Shown here: positions 44,706 to 53,098 of the stretch, piece after piece
Numbering within the stretch: position 1 is the stretch's first letter
How the letters are laid out: every line of letters starts with the position of its first letter
Assembly (NCBI GenBank): GCA_016795105.1
Contig: JAEUIH010000004.1
Span: forward strand, 186,001 to 250,000
DNA length: 64,000 nucleotides
Direction of reading: 5' to 3'
DNA from: Planctomyces sp.
Lineage (GTDB): Bacteria; Planctomycetota; Planctomycetia; Planctomycetales; Planctomycetaceae
Translations under genes and position numbers: made by a program
The notes under the pieces: generated by a model
The model's database searches: none
Told to the model about the DNA's origin: nothing
What the model saw: only the letters and a program-made list of their open reading frames with translations

Positions 44706-45536
44706 TTAGGGACCATTGTTCTGGTTGTTACTGATCTCGGGGCCCGGAAGGAATTGTGGTTCAGTATGCTGCAACGTTTGTTCGAGGGTGGCTGAAGGAG
44801 TATGGCACTGCAGACAGTTGCTTCGCCATGGATGAGTTGTACGAATGCCATGCCTGCCCGAATAGCCATGGCAGCTCATGCAGTCAGATCTCATCCAGGT
44901 TGTGTGAGGCATTTGAGGAGGTGCACCTGGGAAGGCCCGAGGTCCCCCGGTCGGTGCCGGCAAACCAGTAAACAGATTCTCGCGAAACACTACTGATGGC
45001 AAATGTCGCGGCTCGCTTTCAACATGACACTGCGTACAGTTTGCCATCATTGTGTGAGACATTTTCGGAATGAGAAGTGACGAAGTCACAGCGCCATTCC
45101 TGTGGCAGGCGATACAGGAAACATCTGATTGCTGATCGATTGGGTGAGGTACTGTCGGTGGAGCTCCATTAAAAGCTCGATTCTGAGATCTCTGCTGTAG
45201 AGCCATCAGCTTGTCTTCCGGCCGAATTCGAATTTCCGCCAGTGGGTCGATACTGGACTTCAGGCTGGCAAGGTCATCAGGAGTTCGTCGTGCGGCAGTC
45301 ATTCTCACCATTTCTGAATAGTCAGTGGCCGGGATGACACCATTGTCAGTGGCGGGGACGACACCGACCTCAGGTGGCTCCTCGCTCTCTGTCAGCTGAT
45401 TTGCGGGCGAACGCTCGGAATCGACAGAATTCGAATTCATGGGAGCCTGCAGACCGGTGAAGTACCCAGCCACAGCAACAGACATGATGACAAAGGCCGT
45501 CAGAAGAGCAGCATTCGAAGTGCGGTCCGTCGTCAT
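44706..45536 (-). CDS. Membrane-anchored tetraheme NapB-like cytochrome c
   Basis: This 276-aa protein has an N-terminal membrane anchor (about residues 10-28), a Pro/Asp linker and four CxxCH haem sites at 141-145, 167-171, 219-223 and 241-245. The two halves repeat the NapB layout: GAPPxxPH, a first haem, then an H near the second haem (copies begin at 124 and 204). Canonical NapB is a soluble diheme protein of about 150 residues, so this looks like a duplicated NapB. It should pass electrons to NapA in the periplasm. Its start overlaps the napA stop by four bases. Confidence 0.82.
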   Translation of the reverse strand: MTTDRTSNAALLTAFVIMSVAVAGYFTGLQAPMNSNSVDSERSPANQLTESEEPPEVGVVPATDNGVIPATDYSEMVRMTAARRTPDDLASLKSSIDPLAEIRIRPEDKLMALQQRSQNRAFNGAPPTVPHPIDQQSDVSCIACHRNGAVTSSLLIPKMSHTMMANCTQCHVESEPRHLPSVVFRENLFTGLPAPTGGPRAFPGAPPQMPHTTWMRSDCMSCHGYSGRHGIRTTHPWRSNCLQCHTPSATLEQTLQHTEPQFLPGPEISNNQNNGP

Positions 45537-47962
45537 GAGGGCACCTTGCTGATTCGCACTGCAGCCTTTTTGTAGTCAGGTTGTTTGGAAAACGGATCGA
45601 CGGCGTCCAGTGTCAGATCGTTGACCAGCAGCGTCTCGTCGAAGAACGGGATAAACAGAGTTCCTTTCGGTGGCTTCCCTCGGCCATCGATCCATACTGG
45701 AATGATCAGTGACCCTCGACGTGATTCAACTCTGATTCGGTCGGCATTTCGTAACCGATAAACGGCAGCATCATCCGGATGCATCTCAGCGTATGCTCCA
45801 GGCATGGCGCGGCTGAGTTCGGGGATACGTCTAGTCATCGAGCCGGTGTGCCAGTGCTCGAGAACTCGGCCCGTCGAAAGCATAAAAGGATAGTCGTTAT
45901 CTGGTAGTTCCGCCGGCGCAATCCACGGATGAAACCAGATCTGTGCTCGATCGTCATGCGTCGATGAATGGTAAAACTGAATCTCTTTCCCTTCTGCGAC
46001 ATAGGGATCGAATCCCTCAGCAAAGCGAAAACGTGTTTCCTGCCATTGCCCATCTGATTCGACAACAGGCCAGCGGAGTCCCCTTGCTTTGACGTATTCG
46101 CCATATGGAGCAAGGTCCTTATGTTTGAATCGCGTGAACTGCCGATACTCTTCGAACAGGTGTTCATCGACATTGGTGTCGTAGTAGTGTTCCCATTCCC
46201 AGATCGGAACTGGAGCCCCATCACCATTCTTAATGTCAAACAGGAACTGGCCGTCTCTGTCCTTCATGCCCTCGACGCCTCGATTAAACAACTCCCGGGC
46301 AACCGCAATCGTCTGCCAGCAGTCATCCCGAGCTTCGCCGGGCGGGTCAACCATCCTGAACCACTGTTGTGTTCTGCGTTCAGAATTGCCAACCATTCCG
46401 TTCTTCTCAACCCACATGGCGGATGGAAGGATCAGATCGGCCAGTCGAGTTGTTGCAGTGGGATAGACGTCGCTGACGATCAGAAACTTATCTTCCAGCC
46501 CGGCTTTATTGTCACCTTTGGGATTGAACAGCTTGTTCAGATTAGGAAGCGTCTGGCCCGGATTTGTCACTTGTACCCAGATTGTGCTGATGTCTCCGCC
46601 TTTGTCTGTTGGAGTGCAGAAGCTCTCCCACATTTTGACGGTGTGATGCCCCGGGGTTTCTTGAATTCGACCAGGCGGCAATCGCCACAGTTCCTCTGCC
46701 TTCGCGCGGTTCTGAGCATCAGTGACGACCATCCCTCCGGGAAGGGCATGTGACAGTGTTCCCACTTCACGAACCGTGCCACACGCAGAAGGCTGTCCTG
46801 TCAGGCTTGTCGGCGCATTCCCGGGTGATCCGAAATGGCCACTCAGCAGATGAATTCCGTGGACCATCGAATTGATCGCAGTTCCCCGAGTATGCTGGTT
46901 CATCCCCATACACCACAGGGACGTGATTTTCAGTGAAGGATTCCCAAAGAGATCAGCGAGCATGCGGATCTTGTCCGCGGAAACGCCCGACAGTGCTTCA
47001 ACGTGCTCCGGCGTGTAAGGCTCAAGCAGTGCCTTATAGTCCTCAAATGTGATTGCCTTTCCGTGAAGGTTGGGGTTTGCGTCGTCCGGAGCTTTGAAGC
47101 TGCAGAATTGGTCGACAAACTTTCGGCTCCAGGTACCATTCTTTATCAGCAGATGAGCGATGCCGTTGGCAATCGCCAGGTCGCCGTGTCCCTTCATTTC
47201 AAGGTAATGCTGGCAGGCCTCGGTCGTACGCGTTCGGCGAGTTCCAATGTCGATGAGGAGCACATTCTCTCCACGACTTCTCCGATCGATGACTCGAGAA
47301 AACAACACTGGATGCATCTCAGCCGGATTGTTTCCCCACATGATCAGAACATCACAGGCATCGAGGTCGTCATAGCAGCCGGCAGGTTCATCAACGCCAT
47401 AGGTCGCCAGGAAACCAGTGACCGCAGAAGCCATGCAGAGTCGGGCGTTGGGATCGATGTGGTTGTTGGACAGTCCGCCTTTCATAAACTTCTGAACGGC
47501 ATACCCCTCCGGAATTGTCCACTGCCCCGAGCCATAAAACGCAAACCGATCCGGAGCCGCCTGTATACGATCGGCGATTGTGCTGATCGCCGTCTCCCAC
47601 GAGATCTCTCGATAGCTGTTGCCATCTCGCAGCAACGGCTTCCTGAGCCGATCTTTGCCGTAAAGTGCTGCTCCGACGTGATAGCCTTTCACGCACAGCA
47701 AGCCCTTGTTCACTTCCGCATTTCGATCACCTGCCACTGCAACGACTTTACCACCCTGCACCCCAACCTGGACATGACAGCCCGTGCCACAGAATCGACA
47801 GGGAGCCTTCTCCCAGTTTACTCCCGTCAACGATTCGTCACCGAGAATTGGTAATGCAGGACCAGTGATGCCTGCCACCGCCGCCGCAGCAGCCATGGCA
47901 GATGCTCTGATAAACTGCCGACGATCAAATGCAGCATCCATCGGTTCTGAGTCAAAGCTCAT
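45533..47962 (-). CDS. napA: Periplasmic nitrate reductase catalytic subunit NapA
   Basis: This 809-aa molybdoenzyme reduces nitrate to nitrite in the periplasm. A Tat leader (DRRQFIRASAMAAAAAVAG) is followed by the [4Fe-4S] ligands Cys55, Cys58, Cys62 and Cys90. The Mo-ligating Cys176 (ARLCMASAV) and typical bis-MGD-binding segments follow (WGNNPAEMHPVLFSR, GMNQHTRGTAINS, STGRVLEHWHTGSMTRR near the end). Length matches the NapA family. ATG 47962 starts the Tat leader. It overlaps napD upstream by 11 bases and the NapB-like gene downstream by 4. No napC, napG or napH is present; the electron source is probably the divergent NrfCD-type genes. Confidence 0.95.
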   Translation of the reverse strand: MSFDSEPMDAAFDRRQFIRASAMAAAAAVAGITGPALPILGDESLTGVNWEKAPCRFCGTGCHVQVGVQGGKVVAVAGDRNAEVNKGLLCVKGYHVGAALYGKDRLRKPLLRDGNSYREISWETAISTIADRIQAAPDRFAFYGSGQWTIPEGYAVQKFMKGGLSNNHIDPNARLCMASAVTGFLATYGVDEPAGCYDDLDACDVLIMWGNNPAEMHPVLFSRVIDRRSRGENVLLIDIGTRRTRTTEACQHYLEMKGHGDLAIANGIAHLLIKNGTWSRKFVDQFCSFKAPDDANPNLHGKAITFEDYKALLEPYTPEHVEALSGVSADKIRMLADLFGNPSLKITSLWCMGMNQHTRGTAINSMVHGIHLLSGHFGSPGNAPTSLTGQPSACGTVREVGTLSHALPGGMVVTDAQNRAKAEELWRLPPGRIQETPGHHTVKMWESFCTPTDKGGDISTIWVQVTNPGQTLPNLNKLFNPKGDNKAGLEDKFLIVSDVYPTATTRLADLILPSAMWVEKNGMVGNSERRTQQWFRMVDPPGEARDDCWQTIAVARELFNRGVEGMKDRDGQFLFDIKNGDGAPVPIWEWEHYYDTNVDEHLFEEYRQFTRFKHKDLAPYGEYVKARGLRWPVVESDGQWQETRFRFAEGFDPYVAEGKEIQFYHSSTHDDRAQIWFHPWIAPAELPDNDYPFMLSTGRVLEHWHTGSMTRRIPELSRAMPGAYAEMHPDDAAVYRLRNADRIRVESRRGSLIIPVWIDGRGKPPKGTLFIPFFDETLLVNDLTLDAVDPFSKQPDYKKAAVRISKVPS

Positions 47963-48242
47963 GGCAAGTTGGCCTTTCAGACGGAGCTCCCGGAATTTCA
48001 CCGGACTCGTCCTCAAAATGAACAAACACAACATCGACGAACGCCACACCGGGGATCTGCTGCAGCTGCCTCGTTCTTTCTTCGAGCACGTCCGGGCATG
48101 AAGAGTCGATCAGAATCGGAATGCGATATTGAAGTCCTTCAGGACCCGGCACTTCCACACCTGGAAGACTGGCGATTTCGTCCATGGTTCGATGAAGGTC
48201 AGAATGACATCGGTCCAGAGTAACAACGAGACTGGCAATCAT
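47952..48242 (-). CDS. napD: NapD-like Tat-leader chaperone
   Basis: This 96-aa protein starts IASLVVTLD and has GVEV after a helix, then a C-terminal GVAFVDVVFVHFED strand: the ferredoxin-like pattern of NapD. NapD binds the NapA twin-arginine leader and delays export until the cofactor is loaded. Upstream residues in the frame (to 48314) do not match the family, so ATG 48242 is chosen. The 3' end overlaps napA, consistent with co-translation of chaperone and client. Confidence 0.83.
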   Translation of the reverse strand: MIASLVVTLDRCHSDLHRTMDEIASLPGVEVPGPEGLQYRIPILIDSSCPDVLEERTRQLQQIPGVAFVDVVFVHFEDESGEIPGAPSERPTCHEL

Positions 48243-48359
48243 GATTGAATACTGTTTCTCAGGAATCTGCTGCTTTCGTTCCTGAATTGAGGTGATCAGA
48301 ACTATCAGTGCCAAAACTCAATCTTGCAATTCCAGACAAACGAGTCTACATTTTCGTCC
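48243..48359. promoter_or_regulatory. Divergent promoter region between napD and the Rrf2 gene
   Basis: These 117 bases hold the promoters for napDAB (-) and the Rrf2/NrfCD operon (+). A 7-base inverted repeat (tcaggaa and its complement ttcctga, 13-base spacer, about 48258-48285) is present. I do not see a canonical FNR site or a copy of the palindrome at 53557-53582. Regulation by the adjacent Rrf2 protein is inferred from position. Confidence 0.45.
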
Positions 48360-48794
48360 ATGATTTCGTCAACAGCGACATACGCACTTCGAGCTGTCGT
48401 TTATCTCGCAAGTCAGTCAGACCGTTTTATCTGTCGATCGGAAATCTCCGATGCGACAGTTGTTCCCCATGAATACCTGTTAAAAGTTTTGGGACTATTG
48501 GATTCGGCGGGGATTGTTGAATCGCGTCGTGGTCCAGGTGGCGGTTATCGCCTTCGAATCTCTGCTGAGGAATTGACGGCATTTGAAGTTGTCAATGCAG
48601 TTGAATCAATTCCTCGGATTACAAAATGTCCATTAGGAATCGAGGGGCACCAAAAACTGTGTCCACTTCATCGACTTCTGGACGAAGGGGCCAGATGCGT
48701 CGAAGAGTCATTTGCAGACGCAAGGATTTCTCACCTGCTTTCAGGAAAGCGTTCAAAGACGTGCACTTTTACTGCGAACTTCATGAAAAAGTAA
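48360..48794 (+). CDS. Rrf2-family transcriptional regulator
   Basis: This 144-aa regulator has an N-terminal winged helix (YALRAVVYLASQSD, then SEISDATVVPHEYLLKVLGLL) and the wing RRGPGGGYRL. A cysteine cluster CPLGIEGHQKLCPLHRLLDEGARC follows, placing three Cys where NsrR/IscR-type members bind an Fe-S cluster. Rrf2 proteins sense NO, iron-sulfur status or redox. Here it is divergent from napDAB and leads the tetraheme-cytochrome/NrfC/NrfD genes, suggesting that it controls both arms. ATG 48360 is chosen because residues before it are not family-like. A second Rrf2 gene lies at 53099-53536. Confidence 0.88.
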   Translation: MISSTATYALRAVVYLASQSDRFICRSEISDATVVPHEYLLKVLGLLDSAGIVESRRGPGGGYRLRISAEELTAFEVVNAVESIPRITKCPLGIEGHQKLCPLHRLLDEGARCVEESFADARISHLLSGKRSKTCTFTANFMKK

Positions 48795-48808
48795 ATGGAG
48801 ACTAATCC

Positions 48809-49495
48809 ATGTTGGGCTGGCCACGTCGTTTGCCTGCTCTCTTGTTGATCGGCCTGCTGTTGCCGTGTGCCATCGTTGTTATTTTCACTGCAGCGATGAA
48901 TCTGCAGGAGACAGATCATTACGCCGCAATTGTTCAATCCGGAAATCCGTCGGGAGTCGACTCGATTTCGTCTGGTCAGCAATTGTCTGGGCAAAGTTCG
49001 ACTCTTCGCCACACGGTTGAGATTCGGCGTCCGACAGGACCTCCGCGAGTCATCACCACGTTGAAGGATGCGAGCGGAGAATTTGTGACTGTCGCCTGCT
49101 CGACATGTCACACAACTCGACCGCCAAACCATCAGAACAAAAGCGTCCGGGAACTGGATGAGTTCCATAGTGGCATGGCATTTTCGCACGGCACGGTCAG
49201 TTGTCTCTCCTGTCACAACTCCGAAGACTACGACTCACTGAAACTGGCAGACGGGGCTCCGGTGGAATTTACCAGCGTAATGACTCTCTGTGGCCAGTGT
49301 CATGGGCCTCAATTGAAAGACTATCAACATGGTGCTCATGGGGGGATGAATGGGTACTGGGATTTAACTCGCGGTCCTCAGCAGAAGAACAACTGCGTCG
49401 ACTGCCATGATCCGCATTCACCGCAGTTTCCCCACATGAAGCCTGTCTTTAAACCCAGAGACCGATTTCTCGAACAATCGGGGACTGAACATTGA
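48809..49495 (+). CDS. Membrane-anchored tetraheme cytochrome c
   Basis: This 228-aa protein has an N-terminal membrane helix (about residues 8-30) and four CxxCH sites: CSTCH, CLSCH, CGQCH and CVDCH. It is not a standard NapC/NirT, because it lacks the usual spacing around the first haem; the last part (NNCVDCHDPHSP) resembles multiheme proteins found with NrfCD-type complexes. It is likely the periplasmic haem module of a quinol-oxidising complex with the two following genes. Its TGA overlaps the TTG start of the Fe-S protein, indicating coupled translation. Confidence 0.82.
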   Translation: MLGWPRRLPALLLIGLLLPCAIVVIFTAAMNLQETDHYAAIVQSGNPSGVDSISSGQQLSGQSSTLRHTVEIRRPTGPPRVITTLKDASGEFVTVACSTCHTTRPPNHQNKSVRELDEFHSGMAFSHGTVSCLSCHNSEDYDSLKLADGAPVEFTSVMTLCGQCHGPQLKDYQHGAHGGMNGYWDLTRGPQQKNNCVDCHDPHSPQFPHMKPVFKPRDRFLEQSGTEH

Positions 49496-50478
49496 CGCCT
49501 CACAAAACGACTAACGGTCAGGATCCAAACGAGTCAGCGAATCGTCGTTCGGCAGAACCGCTGCTCCCGATTCTGGAGGCGCCTTCGACGCGTCGAACGG
49601 TTTTAAAGACGGTCGGCGCTGCATTGGGACTGGCCGCGTTTGGTGAAGCGCTATCACCACTCATGGTTGTTCCGGAGAATATGTCGATCGACGAATTCCT
49701 GCAGCAGCACTACAAGGAACTCAGTGACGACGACAAGCAGAGAATCTTTTCGAGACTCGAGGCTGAAACCAAAGAGCGTTTTGGGGCCGAAGTTAAGATC
49801 GTCGATCCGAAGCCGATCCCCGGTGTTCGTTTTGGCTACGCCATCAATGTCAGCAAATGCAATGGCAATGGCAAATGTATGGAAGCCTGTAACAGGGAAA
49901 ATAATCACCATCGAGGAGTTGATCAGTCATATATCAGAGTGCTGGAAATGTCGAAGGGCTCAATGGACATGGAGCATGGTTCTACCACCTTCGATCACAC
50001 AGTTCCGCAGGACGACAAGTTTTACATGCCCGTCCAGTGTCAGCAATGCGATAATCCTCCGTGTGTGTCAGCCTGCCCGATCGAAGCGACCTGGAAGGAA
50101 GACGACGGAATCGTAGTTGTCGACTACAACTGGTGTATCGGATGTCGATACTGTGAAGCTGCCTGCCCATATCATGCTCGGCGATTTAACTGGGAACCGC
50201 CGGAGATTCCCGCTGGTGAAGTGAATCCTAACCAGGGCTACCTGTCGAATCGGATTCGCCCCCAGGGAGCAATGGAAAAATGTCACTTTTGCCTGCATAG
50301 AACACGCGAAGGGCGAGCTCCGGCATGCCAGGAAGCCTGCCCCACAGGTGCAAGAGTCTTTGGCGATCTGAACGATCCGGATTCGGATATCAACTATGTT
50401 CTGAAGAACAAGCGAGTCTTTGTGTTGAAGGAAGAACTCGGCACGAAACCCAGCTTCTTTTATTACTTTGATTCATGA
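49492..50478 (+). CDS. NrfC-like periplasmic Fe-S protein with an altered first cluster
   Basis: This 328-aa protein has a Tat leader (TRRTVLKTVGAALGLAAFG) and four ferredoxin-type cysteine motifs. The second, third and fourth are complete (CQQCDNPPCVSACP, CIGCRYCEAACP, and CHFC with CQEACP). The first reads CNGNGKCMEAC, with Asn where the second Cys is normally found, so a [3Fe-4S] or missing cluster is likely. Family members carry electrons from an NrfD-type quinol oxidase to periplasmic acceptors. The start is a TTG overlapping the previous stop, and the gene end overlaps nrfD (ATGA). Confidence 0.88.
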   Translation: MTPHKTTNGQDPNESANRRSAEPLLPILEAPSTRRTVLKTVGAALGLAAFGEALSPLMVVPENMSIDEFLQQHYKELSDDDKQRIFSRLEAETKERFGAEVKIVDPKPIPGVRFGYAINVSKCNGNGKCMEACNRENNHHRGVDQSYIRVLEMSKGSMDMEHGSTTFDHTVPQDDKFYMPVQCQQCDNPPCVSACPIEATWKEDDGIVVVDYNWCIGCRYCEAACPYHARRFNWEPPEIPAGEVNPNQGYLSNRIRPQGAMEKCHFCLHRTREGRAPACQEACPTGARVFGDLNDPDSDINYVLKNKRVFVLKEELGTKPSFFYYFDS

Positions 50479-51740
50479 GTAGTCACGACATGGCAAACAG
50501 CAGAACAGATGCAGTCCGCAGCTATCCTGGATTCCTCTGGTGGGGTCTGGGTCAGGCGACGAACGGCGGGCTGAGTTTCTATGTCTGGATGTTTGTGCTC
50601 ACTGCAATTTCACTTGTGGGCGCAAATGCCTGGGCTCATCAGGTCGCTGAGGGGATGATCCTTACGAACATGACAGATCATGTCAGTTGGGGATTGTATA
50701 TCGCAAATTTCACCTTTTGTGTGGGGCTTGCTGCTGGTGGCGTCATGATGGTTATCCCAGCCTATCTTTATGATGACGAAGACATGCACAAAGTCGTCAT
50801 CATTGGCGAAGCAGTCGCCATCGCTGCAATCGTCATGTGCACACTCAGCGTGATGGTCGATCTTGGACGGCCAGACCGTTTCTGGCACCTGATTCCAGTG
50901 ATTGGTCGAGTCAACTGGCCAGTGTCAATGTTGACCTGGGATGTCATCGTACTGAACGGATATCTGTTGATTAACCTTCATATTGTTGGCTACCTGCTCT
51001 ACATGAGATATCTGGGACGTAAGCCAAATCCTCGCTGGTATGTTCCATTTGTGTTTCTTTCAATTCTCTGGGCGATCAGTATTCATACGGTTACAGCGTT
51101 TCTCTATTGCGGACTCGGAGGACGTCCCTTCTGGAACACAGCTCTGCTGGCCCCTCGATTTCTCGCCTCCGCCTTCGTCAGCGGCCCCGCATTTATCATT
51201 CTCGTGATGCGAATTCTGCGGATCACAACCGGATACTCAGCTCCTCCCGGACCGGCGCGAACGCTGATTCAGATTATTCGCGTCTCGATGACCATCAATT
51301 TGATCATGCTGGCGAGCGAGCTCTTTACTCTGTTTTACACAGGCGGTGCTCACAGTGCGTCCGCAAAGTATCTGTTCTTTGGAAGCCACGGTCACTTTGG
51401 ACTGGTGCCATGGATCTGGACTGCAATTGTCTGCAATTTGGTAGGCACGGCACTCTTCTTTATGCCAAATGCTCTTGAACGCGGCAGCATTCGGATCGTC
51501 GCATGTGTTCTGTGCATTGTTGGTATCTGGATCGAAAAGGGAATGGGGCTCATTATCCCGGGGTTCATTCCATCAACACTTCATGAAATCGTTGAATACA
51601 CTCCCAGCCTGGTGGAGTGGAAAGTCACGGCGGGTATCTGGGCGTTTGGATTCCTGCTGTTGACCGTGCTTTTGAAGCTCATTGCGACCGTCTTCGCCTC
51701 TGAAAAGTCCGGTACCGCGCTGGAGCGTGTGTCCGAGTAA
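50475..51740 (+). CDS. NrfD/PsrC-family membrane quinol oxidase subunit
   Basis: This 421-aa integral membrane protein has about ten helices in the NrfD/PsrC style, with WGLYIANFTFCVGLAAGG early, VDLGRPDRFWH between helices, and FGSHGHFGLVPW later. Such subunits bind menaquinol and partner with NrfC-like Fe-S proteins. With the upstream tetraheme cytochrome, the set looks like a complete quinol:cytochrome module able to feed the NapB-like cytochrome and NapA. The closest well-studied analogues are Nrf/Psr complexes and alternative complex III. Convergent with the DUF3365 genes. Confidence 0.9.
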   Translation: MSSHDMANSRTDAVRSYPGFLWWGLGQATNGGLSFYVWMFVLTAISLVGANAWAHQVAEGMILTNMTDHVSWGLYIANFTFCVGLAAGGVMMVIPAYLYDDEDMHKVVIIGEAVAIAAIVMCTLSVMVDLGRPDRFWHLIPVIGRVNWPVSMLTWDVIVLNGYLLINLHIVGYLLYMRYLGRKPNPRWYVPFVFLSILWAISIHTVTAFLYCGLGGRPFWNTALLAPRFLASAFVSGPAFIILVMRILRITTGYSAPPGPARTLIQIIRVSMTINLIMLASELFTLFYTGGAHSASAKYLFFGSHGHFGLVPWIWTAIVCNLVGTALFFMPNALERGSIRIVACVLCIVGIWIEKGMGLIIPGFIPSTLHEIVEYTPSLVEWKVTAGIWAFGFLLLTVLLKLIATVFASEKSGTALERVSE

Positions 51741-51829
51741 GCCGTTGATGTTTTTTCAGGGTTACTTCTTCACCAAACCTGGTGGTCGTCGCTCATGCGT
51801 TTGAGACGATGTCGTTGACCAGAGGGGAG

Positions 51830-52387
51830 TCATTGCCCAATCGGGATGGCAATAATGAGTCCTGCTGTTCTGTCTTTGGTGCTTTTTCGATCCGGCATGT
51901 GACACTTCAGGCAGTGGTTGCTGAGTGTAATTGGAGCTGCACGAAGATATGTGTGTTCTGTAACCTGTTCGTGAAATAGTTTTCCGGCTTTCAACGCCTT
52001 CACGGCCTCGGTTTCGAATTCACCCTGTGCCACATGGTCCGTGTTCATCGCCTGACCATCAACAGCCAGCCATCGCAGTCTGACATGCTCCATCGACTCG
52101 ATGTCCCGGAAAATCTCACCCATGGCGGCTGCCGGAATCGGAAGAGCCTCGTCTTCACGGTAGTAGCGATCATGGACGACCCGCAGTGTGGAATGAATGG
52201 TCGTATGGAGGAGTTTCGCGTGCCGCCTTGCCTCGTCGATCGTTAATGTCGGTCTGGATTCAGCCCCCTGCGAATCAGATTGCGGGACCTTCGCTTCGTC
52301 AGCGCAGATGTGTGTCCCGATTCCCACAATCAGAGCGACAACGATCGCGGCAAATGAGACGTGCCCTGCACAAATTGAACTCATCAT
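51830..52387 (-). CDS. DUF3365 c-type haem protein
   Basis: This 185-aa exported protein has an N-terminal hydrophobic leader and a DUF3365 (Tll0287-like) domain with one haem site CLKCH near the C-terminus. Family motifs include LRVVHDRYYRED, MEHVRLRWLAVDGQAMN and YLRAAPI before the haem. DUF3365 domains occur as stand-alone haem sensors or in signalling proteins and have PAS-like folds; haem redox or gas sensing is possible. It follows another DUF3365 gene and an Rrf2 gene on the same strand, 17 bases apart. Confidence 0.85.
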   Translation of the reverse strand: MMSSICAGHVSFAAIVVALIVGIGTHICADEAKVPQSDSQGAESRPTLTIDEARRHAKLLHTTIHSTLRVVHDRYYREDEALPIPAAAMGEIFRDIESMEHVRLRWLAVDGQAMNTDHVAQGEFETEAVKALKAGKLFHEQVTEHTYLRAAPITLSNHCLKCHMPDRKSTKDRTAGLIIAIPIGQ

Positions 52388-52404
52388 GTACTCCGATTCC
52401 GGGA

Positions 52405-53034
52405 CTACGGTTGAACGGATTGGTCTTCAGTCACAGGCATGCTGATCACAAGGCCTGCCAGTCTTGGGGTTGTTGACGGCTTGAAGTTGAAGCCCGCATG
52501 GCAGTTCACGCACCCGCTGTGCAGAGGAATCGGCGTCGCTCGGCGATAAACACCGTTATCAACTGTTTCATAGGCCGCCACACCTTTGCCAAGTTCCCGA
52601 GCCGCCTGCTTCTCGAATTCCGTCGACGGGTCATGGTTAACGCTCATTGCCTTAAGGTTGACAGAAATCCAATTGGCCTTTGACCCCGTTTCTCGCTCCA
52701 GTGCCTCGAATACATCCTCCATCGCCCGAGCCGGGATGACGGATCGGTCAGCATGGAAGTATCGATCGTGCATGACCTCCAGTGTGGCCGTATAAATCTG
52801 GTGCATCAACACGGCTCGATCGCGAGCAACCGCCAGTGGAATGCGAGACTCTCCGCGAGCGTTTTTTGGCTGATCGTCAGTGGCTGCCGTGTCTGTTTCG
52901 CCAGTCGCAGCGCCGCCTGTTTTTTCATCGGCCCCGAACGACCCGGAAACCATCAGCATCAAAACCACAAGACATACGGATACTGATACCAATCCAGAAG
53001 TGGCAGCATCAGGCAGGCAGGTTGTTCGCTTCAT
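52405..53034 (-). CDS. DUF3365 c-type haem protein (paralogue)
   Basis: This 209-aa paralogue of the downstream DUF3365 protein has a longer signal region (about residues 15-36) and a Gly/Thr-rich linker. The domain carries LEVMHDRYFHADRS, KANWISVNLKAMSVNHDP and YRRATPI, and a single haem site CVNCH. Tandem duplication is evident from the shared layout. It lies between the Rrf2 regulator and the second copy, so all three are probably one transcript. A role in nitrogen-oxide or redox sensing is inferred from context only. Confidence 0.85.
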   Translation of the reverse strand: MKRTTCLPDAATSGLVSVSVCLVVLMLMVSGSFGADEKTGGAATGETDTAATDDQPKNARGESRIPLAVARDRAVLMHQIYTATLEVMHDRYFHADRSVIPARAMEDVFEALERETGSKANWISVNLKAMSVNHDPSTEFEKQAARELGKGVAAYETVDNGVYRRATPIPLHSGCVNCHAGFNFKPSTTPRLAGLVISMPVTEDQSVQP

Positions 53035-53098
53035 TCAAAATCTCCGGATGATTTCTGATGGCAGAATTGTGATGGGTCACGACAGATGTGGCAGCCGT

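Noticed and set aside
48243-48359. FNR-type site in the nap divergent region
   Set aside because: The nearest candidate (ttgaggtgatca) has wrong spacing between half-sites.
48809-49495. Assignment of the tetraheme cytochrome as NapC
   Set aside because: Four haems and an anchor fit, but the spacing and sequence around the haems do not resemble NapC/NirT.
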